NCBI RefSeq assembly: GCF_028435365.1
Contig: NZ_JAGTJJ010000012.1
Coordinates: 62,001-126,000, forward strand
DNA length: 64,000 nt
Direction: 5' to 3'
Source: Polyangium jinanense
GTDB taxonomy: Bacteria; Myxococcota; Polyangia; Polyangiales; Polyangiaceae
A program made the translations under genes and the position numbers. This document shows, piece by piece, positions 34,433-43,760 of the stretch (its first letter is position 1; each line of letters begins with the position of its first letter). The notes under the pieces were generated by a model. That model had not been told where the DNA came from, made no database searches, and saw nothing but the letters and a program-made list of their open reading frames with translations.

Positions 34433-35017
34433 TCAGTCATCGTCCGGGGTGCTGCGGCGCGCCTCGTCGATCCGCCGCGTCGTCTTCCCCGGGATTTGTT
34501 CGCCCCTTTGTTGGGCCAGGAGCTCGTCACGCAGCTTCCGCAGAGGTTCGAGGTGGTATTCGAAAAAATCCGTGTCGCTCTGCGTCGCCCTTGCTTCTTC
34601 GAGCCCCCGCTCGAGCTCGGCGACGAGCGGCTCTAGCAAGGCGAGCCCCTCCTCGGGGGTCTCGTCGTACCGACAGCACTCCGCATAGAACCAGGTCATC
34701 GTGTATTCTCGTTCCCTGTTCGAGAAGCCGAGGCGAACCATGTCCTTCCAGGCTTCGCGGCAGACTTCGAGGGGGGGGTGCTTTACTTCCGCGAGCGTGA
34801 GGATCATCTCGGCGATGCGTCGCCTCGTCTCGAGCACGTGGAAGTCAGTGTCGCATCCACGCACCACGAACTCCGCCTCGAGCCGGCGGAAGTCATCCAC
34901 GGCCTCGGCGAAGCTGCGCTCCATGTCCAGAGACTTGACCATGAGGCGGCCGCTGGCGTTGCAGAAAGCCAGCTCCTCCCCCTCCATCTCTCGGCCCGAT
35001 TCGAGCTCGTCGCTCAT
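34433..35017 (-). CDS. Hypothetical acidic protein, coupled to the upstream lipoprotein gene
   Basis: 194 residues, no leader, acidic and helical. Segments such as MERSFAEAVDDFRRLEAEF, LETRRRIAEMILTLAEV and EEGLALLEPLVAELERGLEE suggest a TPR-like or helical-repeat fold. Its ATG overlaps the TGA of the upstream gene (bases 35014-35017), so the two are translated together. Small acidic helical proteins coupled to exported Cys-rich proteins are often immunity or chaperone partners, but that is only a suggestion here. Family not recognised. Confidence 0.68.
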   Translation of the reverse strand: MSDELESGREMEGEELAFCNASGRLMVKSLDMERSFAEAVDDFRRLEAEFVVRGCDTDFHVLETRRRIAEMILTLAEVKHPPLEVCREAWKDMVRLGFSNREREYTMTWFYAECCRYDETPEEGLALLEPLVAELERGLEEARATQSDTDFFEYHLEPLRKLRDELLAQQRGEQIPGKTTRRIDEARRSTPDDD

Positions 35018-35727
35018 TTACACGTCTCCCATCTGGACAGCTTGATCTTGTCGGGCCATTGGCCCTCCCCACGACACCGTTGATGGCAAGCCATGCATAT
35101 CGAATGTCTCCATACACTCCCCTCTTTGCTCTGTCGCGCCGAGTCGAGGCAGTCGTTTAGGGGCTCTTGACACGGGTCCTTCTTCTTCCGAACCGTCTCC
35201 ACAATATCCGCCTTGCTGAGCTCCAGCGAAGCGGCACACACGATGATGACGGCGGGGCCTACTTCGATGACGAGGTCGGCGAGCGCGACCGCCACGACCA
35301 CGAGCACCCCGGGGTGCCCGACGAGCCCGCGCTCGGCCGCCGTCTGCCCATTCGCAGGCGCGTGCGACTCGGACAGGCGCAGCTTGCGCAGCCGGAGCAG
35401 ATCCTCCGGGACCGTCATGGCGCGCAGCGCGATCCGCATGCACCCCGCGAGATCCGCGTGGGGCACGCCCTTCGACTCCACATCGACCACGCGGCCCTCT
35501 TCGTCGACCTTCACCGCGACGTCGAACACGTAGTACCCCCGGGGAAGGTCGCCACCGAACTCATCGACGCACTCTCGCAGGCGCTCCGCGGTGGCGTCCG
35601 GCACGCGCGGGCCCTCGCTCGCTTCCGGGTATCTGATCTTGGCCCCGCAGCCGAGCGGCACGAGCGCAGTCGTCGCGCAACCGAGGAGCCCGAGGGAGAG
35701 GAGGGGTCGTACCCGCGAAAAGCTCAT
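35014..35727 (-). CDS. Lipoprotein with TonB-C-like domain, hydrophobic segment and Cys-rich C-terminus
   Basis: A 237-residue protein. The leader LSLGLLGCATTALVPLGC contains a lipobox. Residues about 40-110 resemble the TonB-C/AgmX-like fold (YYVFDVAVKVDEEGRVVDVE, then AGCMRIALRAM). A hydrophobic stretch follows (VLVVVAVALADLVIEVGPAV and more), which could span or insert into a membrane. The last 60 residues contain six cysteines, including DPCQEPLNDC and CMACHQRCRGEGQWP. This tail resembles C-terminal modules of myxobacterial proteins I suspect to be effectors, but I cannot name it. CMACH also matches CxxCH, so a haem cannot be ruled out. It is translationally coupled to the 34433 gene. Confidence 0.7.
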   Translation of the reverse strand: MSFSRVRPLLSLGLLGCATTALVPLGCGAKIRYPEASEGPRVPDATAERLRECVDEFGGDLPRGYYVFDVAVKVDEEGRVVDVESKGVPHADLAGCMRIALRAMTVPEDLLRLRKLRLSESHAPANGQTAAERGLVGHPGVLVVVAVALADLVIEVGPAVIIVCAASLELSKADIVETVRKKKDPCQEPLNDCLDSARQSKEGSVWRHSICMACHQRCRGEGQWPDKIKLSRWETCK

Positions 35728-35758
35728 ACTCAAGCGGACCACGCCGCAAAGGCTTACG

Positions 35759-37678
35759 TCAATGCGGCGGGCGAGGAGGCGCGGCCGGCATCGGCCCCGG
35801 GCCGGGGCCCGGCGGCGCCGCTTGTTTTCGTTGTCCCTCCGAAAGCAGCGCCCGATAGGTCTCCGAGGTCCGAACGAGCTCCTCGTGCGTGCCCATCGCC
35901 GCAATGCGGCCTTTATCGAGCACCACATTGAACGTTGATTTCACGAGGTGCGGCGCATGCGTGACAATGATTGTCGTCCGCCCGGCCGAGAGCTCGACCA
36001 CGCTGCCGAGCAGCTCCTCCGCCGTGGCCGCCGGCAGCCCCGCTTCCGGTTCGTCGAGCACGAGCAGCCGCGCGTCGCGGAGGAGCATTCGCGCCAGCAT
36101 GATCCGTCGCTGCTCGCCACCCGAGAAGTTCGGCGGCACCTTGCGCACGACCGCCTCGAGCCCCCGGCCGCCCTTGTCCTCGGCCAGATCGTCGAGCCGC
36201 ACGCGCGCGAGGATGCGCCGCATCGCCGCCTCGTCCGGTGGATCGGCAAGGCCAAGCGCGAGGTTCTGCGCGACGCTGCGCTCGAAGAGCACCGACGCCT
36301 GGCCGAGCACCGCAAAGAGGCGCGCGAGGTCGCGCGGGGAGAGGCGCGTGAGATCGACGCCGCCGACCTCGATCCTGCCACGCGTCGGATCGTCGAGCCG
36401 CAAGAGCAGGCGCACGAGCGTGGACTTGCCCGAGCCCGACGCGCCGCAGATCGCGACCACCGCGCCCGCGGGGATGCGGAGCGAGAGGTCGCAGAGCACG
36501 TCGTCCTTCGCGCCCTCGGGCCGGTAGCCGACGTGATCGAGGACGACCTCGTCACTCGCGATCGCCGCGAGCGAGAGCGGGCTCTCGGGCTCGGGCGGGT
36601 GCGGGGGCAAGGAGAGCAGATCGCGGAGCGAGGTGAGCAGCGGCGCGCGTTCGAGCAGGCCCGAGCGGAGTCCGTCGAGCGCCTCGAAGCGCGCGAGCAA
36701 GAGCGGCGTGACGAGCAGGAGTTTCGCGACGTCGCCGGCCTCGTACACGCGGCCCGAGAGGCGGAGCGCAACGAGGATGACGAGCGGCGACATCGCCGTG
36801 AGCACGCTCTTGATCTGCCCCGACGCTGCGAGCGCAGCGGCAAAACTCCGGCGCGCGTCGGCCGCACGATGTGCCGCGTCCTGAACCTCGGTGAGCGCCG
36901 TTTGCCGCGCGCCGAGCAAGCGCAGCTCCTCGGTGCCCGCGAGCATCTCGCCGAGCGCGCCGAAGACCGCCGTGTCCGATCGCTGCATCGCCTGCATGCG
37001 CTCGCCCACGCGGCGCGAGGCGCGATCGGAGAGCACGCGCGAGAGCACGAAGAGCAGCGCCGTGCCCACGAGCACGGGCCACGCGCCGCCCGTCGCGAGC
37101 TCGAACGCGAGGACGAGGAGCGTGACGATCGCCTGCGGCAAGCCCGTGATGACCGCGACGGCAAAATCCGAGACGGCCGCCGCGTCGCGCGCGATGACGA
37201 GCTTCACGGCCTCGAAGCCACGCACGGCCGGCGCCTTCACGCCGGGCGGCGCGGGAGGACCGCCCTTCGGCGCGAGGGCGCGCGCGCCGGCCGCGTCGAC
37301 CTCGCGCGGAGAGGCCCAGAGCGCCGCGCGCACGAGCTCCACGCGGAGCGCCGCCGTGAGCTCGGCCGAGAGCTCGGAGCCTTTGCGGCTCTGCGCCATC
37401 GTGACGCCCACGCTGATCGTCACGGCCACGAGCGTCGCGACGATCACGAGCCACGGGCTCTGTCCCGACACGAGGCGCGCGAACAGGCCCGCGAGGCCAG
37501 GGCTCGGCGACGCGGGACGCCCCTGGATCGCGCCGATCGCGACGCCGATGAGGCCCGGCAGGACGCCGGCCATCACGCCCGCGAGCGACGCGAGGCCCGC
37601 CGCGAGGACGAAGCCGAAGAGCGGGCCGCCGCGCAAGGAGCGACGAACGACGCGGAGGATCCTCCAGAGATCGCGCAC
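35759..37678 (-). CDS. ABC transporter, fused permease and ATPase
   Basis: A 639-residue half-transporter of the exporter type. Six membrane helices lie in residues about 20-340 (FVLAAGLASLAGVMAGVLP, WLVIVATLVAVTISVGV, PQAIVTLLVLAFEL). The ATPase follows: Walker A CGASGSGKST, Q-loop LGQASVLFE, signature FSGGEQRR (rather than LSGGQ), Walker B LLVLDEPEAG and switch His in VTHAPH. The tail is a Pro-rich run. It begins with GTG. Substrate unknown; the order is that of lipid, peptide or cysteine/glutathione exporters. It ends 31 bases upstream of the lipoprotein at 35727, same strand, so the two may share a transcript. Confidence 0.9.
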   Translation of the reverse strand: MRDLWRILRVVRRSLRGGPLFGFVLAAGLASLAGVMAGVLPGLIGVAIGAIQGRPASPSPGLAGLFARLVSGQSPWLVIVATLVAVTISVGVTMAQSRKGSELSAELTAALRVELVRAALWASPREVDAAGARALAPKGGPPAPPGVKAPAVRGFEAVKLVIARDAAAVSDFAVAVITGLPQAIVTLLVLAFELATGGAWPVLVGTALLFVLSRVLSDRASRRVGERMQAMQRSDTAVFGALGEMLAGTEELRLLGARQTALTEVQDAAHRAADARRSFAAALAASGQIKSVLTAMSPLVILVALRLSGRVYEAGDVAKLLLVTPLLLARFEALDGLRSGLLERAPLLTSLRDLLSLPPHPPEPESPLSLAAIASDEVVLDHVGYRPEGAKDDVLCDLSLRIPAGAVVAICGASGSGKSTLVRLLLRLDDPTRGRIEVGGVDLTRLSPRDLARLFAVLGQASVLFERSVAQNLALGLADPPDEAAMRRILARVRLDDLAEDKGGRGLEAVVRKVPPNFSGGEQRRIMLARMLLRDARLLVLDEPEAGLPAATAEELLGSVVELSAGRTTIIVTHAPHLVKSTFNVVLDKGRIAAMGTHEELVRTSETYRALLSEGQRKQAAPPGPGPGPMPAAPPRPPH

Positions 37679-37753
37679 GGGCCGCGGATGCTACCCGAAG
37701 ACGAGCGAGCAAGGGCGCCGTTGCAAGCCGCGCGCTTTCGGTAGACCCTACGC

Positions 37754-38464
37754 GTGGTGCGAAGAGAGCAGAACGGAGGCTTCGTGCTCACGGCCCTGCT
37801 GTGCGCCTCGCTCGTCGCGTGCACGAGCGAGCCGGCGCCCGCGCCCGCGCCTCCGCCACGTGCAGCCTCGTCCGTGTTCTCGCCCGAGGTCGCCGCGCGT
37901 CTGCCGCTTGCCGAGCCCGAGGAGGGCGGCGCGCCCGTCGCGAAGGCGCCCGTGCGGGGCGTGCTCGAGGAGATCCTCGCCGCCGCGCCGAAGTCGTCCG
38001 CTACGCCGACGGGGCCGGACGGAGGGACACGCGTCGGTACGGAGACGGGTGTCCGCGACGAGACGGAAGGTGCGCCCGAAGGCCCACGCGTCGGCCTCGA
38101 AGCCTCCGCGCCGCGCATGGCCAAACGAATCCAGATCCAGGAGGGGAGCCCCGACGTGCACGAGGGGATCCCGTCGCCGGCCGTCGAACGCGCAGCACGC
38201 GCGCAGCTCTATTACCCGCTCGTCACGCGTTGCCGCGGCGATGATGGCAAGATCCTACCGCCCGACACGATCGTGCTTCGCTTCAAAATCGACGTGGACG
38301 GGTACATCGTGCCCTCGTCGATCAGCGCGAGCGGCACCGAGGCGCGCTACGAGGCCGCGGCAAACTGCATGCAACGCGAGCTCTCGGCCGCGGCGTTCCG
38401 GGCGCCCGCGGCCGCGCGAGGTGTCGCCACCTGGGTGAACGCCACGGTTCCGTCCGTTGATTGA
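37754..38464 (+). CDS. AgmX/PglI C-terminal domain lipoprotein
   Basis: A 236-residue lipoprotein: leader LTALLCASLVACTSE with Cys in the lipobox, a Pro/Ala-rich spacer, then a C-terminal domain of about 90 residues with YYPLVTRCRGDDGKILP, VLRFKIDVDGYIVPSSI and CMQRELSAAAFRAP. This is the AgmX/PglI-type (TonB-C-like) module of myxobacterial gliding and surface proteins, with its two conserved cysteines. It starts with GTG (two in a row at 37754 and 37757). It is divergent from the ABC exporter gene. A role at the cell envelope is likely; the exact one is unknown. Confidence 0.8.
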   Translation: MVRREQNGGFVLTALLCASLVACTSEPAPAPAPPPRAASSVFSPEVAARLPLAEPEEGGAPVAKAPVRGVLEEILAAAPKSSATPTGPDGGTRVGTETGVRDETEGAPEGPRVGLEASAPRMAKRIQIQEGSPDVHEGIPSPAVERAARAQLYYPLVTRCRGDDGKILPPDTIVLRFKIDVDGYIVPSSISASGTEARYEAAANCMQRELSAAAFRAPAAARGVATWVNATVPSVD

Positions 38465-38704
38465 TTGACGCTTTGACGCCGGAACTTGCTCCACGTCGGG
38501 GCGCTTGCGGTTCGGCTTGCATGACCGGCGCGGCGAGCCCAGCCTGGCTCGATGCCTCGCGGCGCGGGCAAGGGAGGGGAGCGCGGAATGCGGGCCATTT
38601 TCGTGGGCCGCGTTGCTTGGTCATTCGGCTTGCGTGGTCTTTTCGAGCCTTTGCTTCCGTCCGGGAAATACGGGGATGGAGTATAAGGGCCGAGCGCCGC
38701 CGCG

Positions 38705-41700
38705 ATGACCGAGGGTAAGACGGGTGAGCGGAGACCGACGGTGGACCTGAGCGACCAGTCCCAGACCCTGGTGATCATCGGCAACGGGATGGTCGGCTGG
38801 AAGCTCTGCCAGCGAATGGTGGAGTACGGCGCGAACGACGAGATCCGCATCCTCGTGTTCGGCGAGGAAGCACATCCGGCCTACGACCGCGTGCACCTCA
38901 CGGAGTACTTCGCCGGGCGCCCGCTCTCGACGTTCTCGCTCTCGCCCGAGAGCTGGTACCAGCAACACGGGATCGAGCTCTTCCTCGGCGATCCGATCGT
39001 CGAGATCGATCGCGAGCAGAGCGTGGTGCGCTCGCGCTCGGGCCTGCGCGTCGAGTACAACCGCCTCGTCTTCGCCACCGGGTCGCGCCCGTTCGTCCCG
39101 CCGATCGAAGGCGCCGATCTGCCGGGCGTCTTCGTCTACCGCACGCTCGACGACGTCGCCGACATCGAGGAGTACGCCTGCGATTTCGCGCCGACGAAGA
39201 GCGCCGCCGTGATCGGCGGAGGCTTGCTCGGGCTGGAGGCGGCGAAGGCGGTCTACGACCTCGAGCTCGACGTGCACGTCGTCGAGGTCTCGCCGTACCT
39301 GATGCCGCGGCAGCTCGACGCCGACGGCGGCGCGGCGCTGCGCGACCACGTCGAGCGGATGGGCGTGAAGGTCCGGTGCGGGAAGAAGCTCCTCCGGATC
39401 GAGCAAGTCTCGCTCGATCCGCCCGGCGGAGCGTACGGCAACGGCGGCGCCTACCGGACCCTTGCCCCGCGCGAGCCGGACGAGGCCGAGGGCGAGGACG
39501 ACGCCGTCGAGCCTGCGATGGCGCTGCGCCTGCATTTCGACGACGGCGAGACGCTCATCGTCGGCATGGTGATCTTCGCGGCCGGCGTGCGCCCACGCGG
39601 CGAGCTCGCGAAAGCAGCGGGCCTGCAGATGGCCGGCAACGGCGGGATCGTGGTCGACGATCGGCTGCAGGCCATCGACCGGAAGACGCGCGAGCCCGAC
39701 GAGCAAATCTTCGCCGTCGGCGAGTGCGCGTCGCACCAGGGCACGACGTACGGCCTCGTCTTGCCGGGCTACCAGATGGTCGACGTGCTCGCGGCGAACC
39801 TGCTCGGCGCCGAGCGCAAGTTCGAGGGCGCCGACACCTCGGCGAAGCTCAAGCTGATGGGCGTGACCGTCGCGGCGCTCGGCGAGCACGACGGCGATCA
39901 GCGGCTCGGCGGCAACGCGCTCGTGTTCAGCGGCGGCGGCGTCTACCGCAAGCTCGTGATCCGCGACGGACGGCTCATCGGCGCGGTGACCGTGGGCGAG
40001 TGGGAGAACCTCGACCGCATCCGAGAGCTGCTCAAGGCGCCGCTGCCGCTCTCGTTCTGGGACATGCGCAGGTTCCGCGGCACGGGCAACCTGTGGCCGA
40101 AGTCCGAGTCCTCGCCCGTCACGGAGTGGCCGGCCGAGGCGATCGTCTGCGGCTGCGTGCGGGTGACGCGCGGCGCGCTCGCGCTGGCGATCGAGGGCGG
40201 GTGTCAGTCCGTCGAGGCGCTCGGGACGAAGACGGGCGCGGGCACGCTCTGCGGCTCGTGCAAGCCGCTGCTCGCGGAGCTCCTCGGCCAGGACGGACCC
40301 GTGAGCGTCTTCGAACCGATGCCCGCGTCGTGGCGCGAGGCTCCGCGGAGCCGTCGCGGCGACGGCGGGCCCCGGTCGCGGCGCGGGGAGGGGCCGCGGA
40401 GCCGTCGCGGCGGCGAGCTCTCGCCCTCGTCGCGGCTCGAATCGTCGAGACGCACGAGCGTCCTGCCGCCCTCGTCCCTCGCCACCGTGTCGTCGTCGTC
40501 CCTCGACAGCGACGCGCCGCGCTCGCGCCGCGACGGCATTCCGTCGTCGCTCGAGGCCCTCGCGGGGCTCGAGCTCGGGCCGCCCGCGGTCCTCGACATC
40601 GCGCCGACCTCGCGCCGCTTCTCGATCACCATCACGGATCGGCCGCCGGCGCTCACGAGCGCGCAGGGCCTCGGCCTTCCGAGCTTGACGCCCCTCGCGC
40701 CCGTGGTGGTCGAGGACGACGAGGACATCGAGCCGGCGCCGATGTCCGTTCGGGGCCGCATGATCCACGCGCCGGCCGAGGACGAAGGCGACGCGGGCCC
40801 CGTGTCGATGCGCAGCGCGACGCTCTCCGCGGGGGTCGCCGTGGACCTACCGCCGCCGAGCACGCTCCGCTCGTCCCTCCCGCCGCCTTCGTCGGACGAG
40901 CTGATCCAAGCGGCAAACTTCGTCGCCGCTTCATTCGAGGCGCCCGAAGCGCCGGAGGAAGCGCCCGTCGCGCGCCGTGGCGTCGCGCTCGCGTCGGAAA
41001 CGCCGCCGGCCGGCACCGAGATCGCGCTGCGCTCGCCGCGCCTCTCGCTCGATCCGGTCCCCCGGGACGACGCCGCCCCGACGCCGCCGACGGGCATTGC
41101 CGTCGTGCCGCGCTCGCCGCGTTCCTTGGAGGTCCAAGCGCCTCCCTCGGTCCGCGCGTCTTCGCTCACGCCGCCCTCGGGCATCGCGATCACGCCGCGC
41201 ACCCCGCGTCGCACCTCGACCCCGCCGGCCGGAATCGCGCTCATCGGGCTCGGCGGCGAGGCGCCCCCGTCTTCGCTCCCCCAGACGCCCGCGACCGGCC
41301 TCGTCCTCGGCCTCGCCGCGCGCGCCACCGCCGAGGGCCCGATCCGCAGGTCGACCCCGCCGGCCGGCTCGGTGCGCGTCGCGTCCATCTTGCCGCCGCC
41401 CTCTTCCCACGCGATCCCGCCTTCGTCCGCGCCGCCGACGTCCTCGCGCCCGATCTCCAGCGGCATCATCCTCCCGCCCTCGGACGTGGCCATCATCTCG
41501 GTCGACGAGCCCCTGCCCAGGCTCGCCCCCTTGCCCGTCATCGAGTTGCCCCTCTTCGCGGCCTCCTCGGACGTGCCGCCCTCCTCGGCGCGCCGGCTCT
41601 CCGCGATGGAGGGCCTCATCGACACGGACGAGCGCAAGGAGAGCTCCTCGACCCGCTACTCGCGCATCTCCCTCCTCGCGAGCGTCGACGAGGGCGAGAT

Positions 41701-42424
41701 CGCCGACGTCCTCGCGGCCTCGCGCGACGGGCTCACGCCGAGCGCCACACCGGGCCTCGCCGTCGTGGACCGGGCCCCGATGTCCCGGCGGAGCTGGGTG
41801 CCTCCGAAGCGCCTCAGCATACCGCCGGGCGCGCTCCAGACCCCCTCGGTGCCGCCGGCGCGCCCCTCGATCGCGCCTTCGATCCAGGCTCCGCCGGAGC
41901 GCGGTCGCAAGATTCTCCTCGTTGCGTCGGTGGTCGCTTTATCCTGGGTCCTGGTGCTGGTCCTCGCCCCCTCGCTCACCCCTTCGCGCTCCATCCAGAC
42001 GGGCGTCTTCCTGGACGCGCTCCTGCGCCCGGGGATCGGGAGGCAGGTGAGCGGCTACGCCCTCGTCGGGCTCGCGATGGCGAGCCTCGGGGTCTCGCTG
42101 CGCAAGCGCTGGAAGCGCTTCCGGTCCGCGGACGTGCCCGTCTGGCGCACGGTCCACGCCGTCCTCGGCGCGGCGACCTTGCTCTTGTTTTTCCTGCACA
42201 CGGGCCTCTCTGCGGGGACCCGGATCAACCTCGTCCTGACGATCGACTTCCTCGCCGTGGTGATCCTCGGGGCGCTCGCGGGGGGCGTGTTCGCGGTGAG
42301 CTCCCGGTGGAGCCCCCTCGCTGCGCGGGACCGTCGTTTGCGGGCTTCCTACGTTCACCTCCTCCTGACCTGGCCGCTGCCGATCCTGATCGCCCTCCAT
42401 GTGCTTGCCGTGTACTACTACTGA
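38705..42424 (+). CDS. NirB-like FAD/NAD(P)H oxidoreductase with BFD [2Fe-2S] domain, fused to a predicted di-haem b membrane domain
   Basis: A 1239-residue protein. Residues 20-460 match the flavin part of nitrite reductase NirB and related reductases: LVIIGNGMVG (22-31), AYDRVHLTEYFAG (59-71), FATGSRPFVPP, AVIGGGLLGLEAAK (168-181) and IFAVGECASHQG. Residues 482-519 carry the BFD [2Fe-2S] ligands C482-x-C484 and C516-x2-C519. There is no sirohaem/[4Fe-4S] reductase half. Residues about 540-1060 are a Pro/Ser/Arg-rich low-complexity linker. The C-terminus has five membrane helices; the third holds H1151-x13-H1165 and the fifth H1218-x13-H1232, the spacing by which cytochrome b binds two stacked haems. 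Electrons could pass from NAD(P)H through FAD and Fe-S to membrane haems (inference). It is followed after 15 bases by a multihaem cytochrome gene. Confidence 0.85.
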   Translation: MTEGKTGERRPTVDLSDQSQTLVIIGNGMVGWKLCQRMVEYGANDEIRILVFGEEAHPAYDRVHLTEYFAGRPLSTFSLSPESWYQQHGIELFLGDPIVEIDREQSVVRSRSGLRVEYNRLVFATGSRPFVPPIEGADLPGVFVYRTLDDVADIEEYACDFAPTKSAAVIGGGLLGLEAAKAVYDLELDVHVVEVSPYLMPRQLDADGGAALRDHVERMGVKVRCGKKLLRIEQVSLDPPGGAYGNGGAYRTLAPREPDEAEGEDDAVEPAMALRLHFDDGETLIVGMVIFAAGVRPRGELAKAAGLQMAGNGGIVVDDRLQAIDRKTREPDEQIFAVGECASHQGTTYGLVLPGYQMVDVLAANLLGAERKFEGADTSAKLKLMGVTVAALGEHDGDQRLGGNALVFSGGGVYRKLVIRDGRLIGAVTVGEWENLDRIRELLKAPLPLSFWDMRRFRGTGNLWPKSESSPVTEWPAEAIVCGCVRVTRGALALAIEGGCQSVEALGTKTGAGTLCGSCKPLLAELLGQDGPVSVFEPMPASWREAPRSRRGDGGPRSRRGEGPRSRRGGELSPSSRLESSRRTSVLPPSSLATVSSSSLDSDAPRSRRDGIPSSLEALAGLELGPPAVLDIAPTSRRFSITITDRPPALTSAQGLGLPSLTPLAPVVVEDDEDIEPAPMSVRGRMIHAPAEDEGDAGPVSMRSATLSAGVAVDLPPPSTLRSSLPPPSSDELIQAANFVAASFEAPEAPEEAPVARRGVALASETPPAGTEIALRSPRLSLDPVPRDDAAPTPPTGIAVVPRSPRSLEVQAPPSVRASSLTPPSGIAITPRTPRRTSTPPAGIALIGLGGEAPPSSLPQTPATGLVLGLAARATAEGPIRRSTPPAGSVRVASILPPPSSHAIPPSSAPPTSSRPISSGIILPPSDVAIISVDEPLPRLAPLPVIELPLFAASSDVPPSSARRLSAMEGLIDTDERKESSSTRYSRISLLASVDEGEIADVLAASRDGLTPSATPGLAVVDRAPMSRRSWVPPKRLSIPPGALQTPSVPPARPSIAPSIQAPPERGRKILLVASVVALSWVLVLVLAPSLTPSRSIQTGVFLDALLRPGIGRQVSGYALVGLAMASLGVSLRKRWKRFRSADVPVWRTVHAVLGAATLLLFFLHTGLSAGTRINLVLTIDFLAVVILGALAGGVFAVSSRWSPLAARDRRLRASYVHLLLTWPLPILIALHVLAVYYY

Positions 42425-42439
42425 GAGGCGGGCCTTTTG

Positions 42440-43744
42440 ATGAGCACGCGTACCTCGATCTTGGCCTGGCTCCTGCTCACGGGGCTCGTGGGCGGCTTCG
42501 GGGCCTTCCGGTTCACCTCGCGGGACCAGACGCTCTATTTGCCCGACCAGACGTCCCACGGGCATCATCAAATCGAAATGGCGTGCGCGTCCTGCCATAC
42601 CCCGTTCGGCGGCGTGAAGGACGACGCTTGCACGAATTGCCACGGCGAACAGCGCACCGCGGCCGACTCGCACCCGGCCTCGAAGTTCAACGACCCGCGC
42701 AACGCCGGCAACCTCGAAAAGATCGACGCGCGTCGCTGCGTCACGTGCCACGTCGAGCACTGGCCCGAGGGGACGCACCGCGAGGGCTACACGCTCCCCG
42801 TGGATTTCTGCGTCACGTGCCACGCCGACGTCGGCACCGAGCGGCCGAGCCACGCGGGGATGTCGTTTACCACCTGCAGCGACGCGGGCTGCCACAACTA
42901 CCACGACAACCGCGCGCTCTGGGAAGATTACCTGAAGAAGCACATCGGCGAGCCGTTCGTGCTCGCGTCGGCGAAGGTCTTGCCGCGCGGGGTCGCGATG
43001 GTCGCGAAGGGGCCGAAGTCGCTCGCCGCGAAGGATCAGGACGCGCCGCGCACGGTGGCGTTCTCGGCGGCGCTCGTCTCCGAGTGGGAGGAGTCGGCGC
43101 ACGCGCGCTCGGGGATCAACTGCTCCGGTTGTCACGGCGGAACGCAGGGGCTCGCCTGGGTGAACAAACCCCCGCTGACGATCTGCGCGGGCTGCCATGG
43201 CGAACAAAACAAGGGGTTTGGCCTGGGGAAGCACGGGATGAGCGTCGCCGCGGGCCTCGGCCCGATGAGCCCGGGACGCGCGCGTTTGCCCATGCGGGCC
43301 GAGGCCAAGGAGCTCGAGGTCGGCTGCGACAGTTGTCACGGCGGGCACTCCGTGAATGCCCGCAAAGCAGCCGTGGACTCGTGCCTCGGATGCCACGACG
43401 ACGAACACAGCCGGTCCTACCAGCGGTCGCCGCACTTCAAGTTGTGGGAGGCCGAGATAAACCGCACGGCTCCGCCCGGGACGGGTGTATCGTGTGCAAC
43501 GTGCCACATGCCCCGCGAGAAGTCGTCGAGTGGAGCTGTCGTGGTGCAGCACAACCAGAACGACAACTTGAGGCCGAGCGAGAACATGGTCCGCAACGTC
43601 TGCGCGAGCTGCCACGGCGTGGGCTTTTCGCTCGACGCGGTCGCGGACCCGGAGCTCGTCCGGCACAACTTCGCCGGTCGCCCGAAGAAACACGTGGCGA
43701 GCGTGGACATGGTCGAGAAGCGCGCAGCGCAGGGGAAGCGCTGA
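42440..43744 (+). CDS. Multihaem cytochrome c, 11 haem-binding sites, membrane-anchored
   Basis: A 434-residue protein: N-terminal anchor/signal ILAWLLLTGLVGGFGAF, then ten CxxCH motifs (CASCH, CTNCH, CVTCH twice, CSGCH, CAGCH, CDSCH, CLGCH, CATCH, CASCH) and one CSDAGCH (Cx4CH), giving 11 predicted c-type haem sites. Further histidines (HGHHQIE, HVEHWPEGTH) could be distal ligands. The spacing resembles cytochrome c3/c7-like and octahaem reductase families; no catalytic Lys/His pattern of nitrite or hydroxylamine enzymes was identified. The ATG at 42440 follows GAGAGGCGGG. With the upstream flavoprotein and the downstream mono-haem lipoprotein it probably forms one electron path in the periplasm. 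Confidence 0.9.
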   Translation: MSTRTSILAWLLLTGLVGGFGAFRFTSRDQTLYLPDQTSHGHHQIEMACASCHTPFGGVKDDACTNCHGEQRTAADSHPASKFNDPRNAGNLEKIDARRCVTCHVEHWPEGTHREGYTLPVDFCVTCHADVGTERPSHAGMSFTTCSDAGCHNYHDNRALWEDYLKKHIGEPFVLASAKVLPRGVAMVAKGPKSLAAKDQDAPRTVAFSAALVSEWEESAHARSGINCSGCHGGTQGLAWVNKPPLTICAGCHGEQNKGFGLGKHGMSVAAGLGPMSPGRARLPMRAEAKELEVGCDSCHGGHSVNARKAAVDSCLGCHDDEHSRSYQRSPHFKLWEAEINRTAPPGTGVSCATCHMPREKSSSGAVVVQHNQNDNLRPSENMVRNVCASCHGVGFSLDAVADPELVRHNFAGRPKKHVASVDMVEKRAAQGKR

Positions 43745-43760
43745 GCAAGGAGAAGACGAC

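Noticed and set aside
38644..38690. TATAAG (38682-38687) as a -10 box for the flavoprotein operon
   Set aside because: No matching -35 at 16-18 bases and it is only about 17 bases from the ATG; kept as too weak to annotate.
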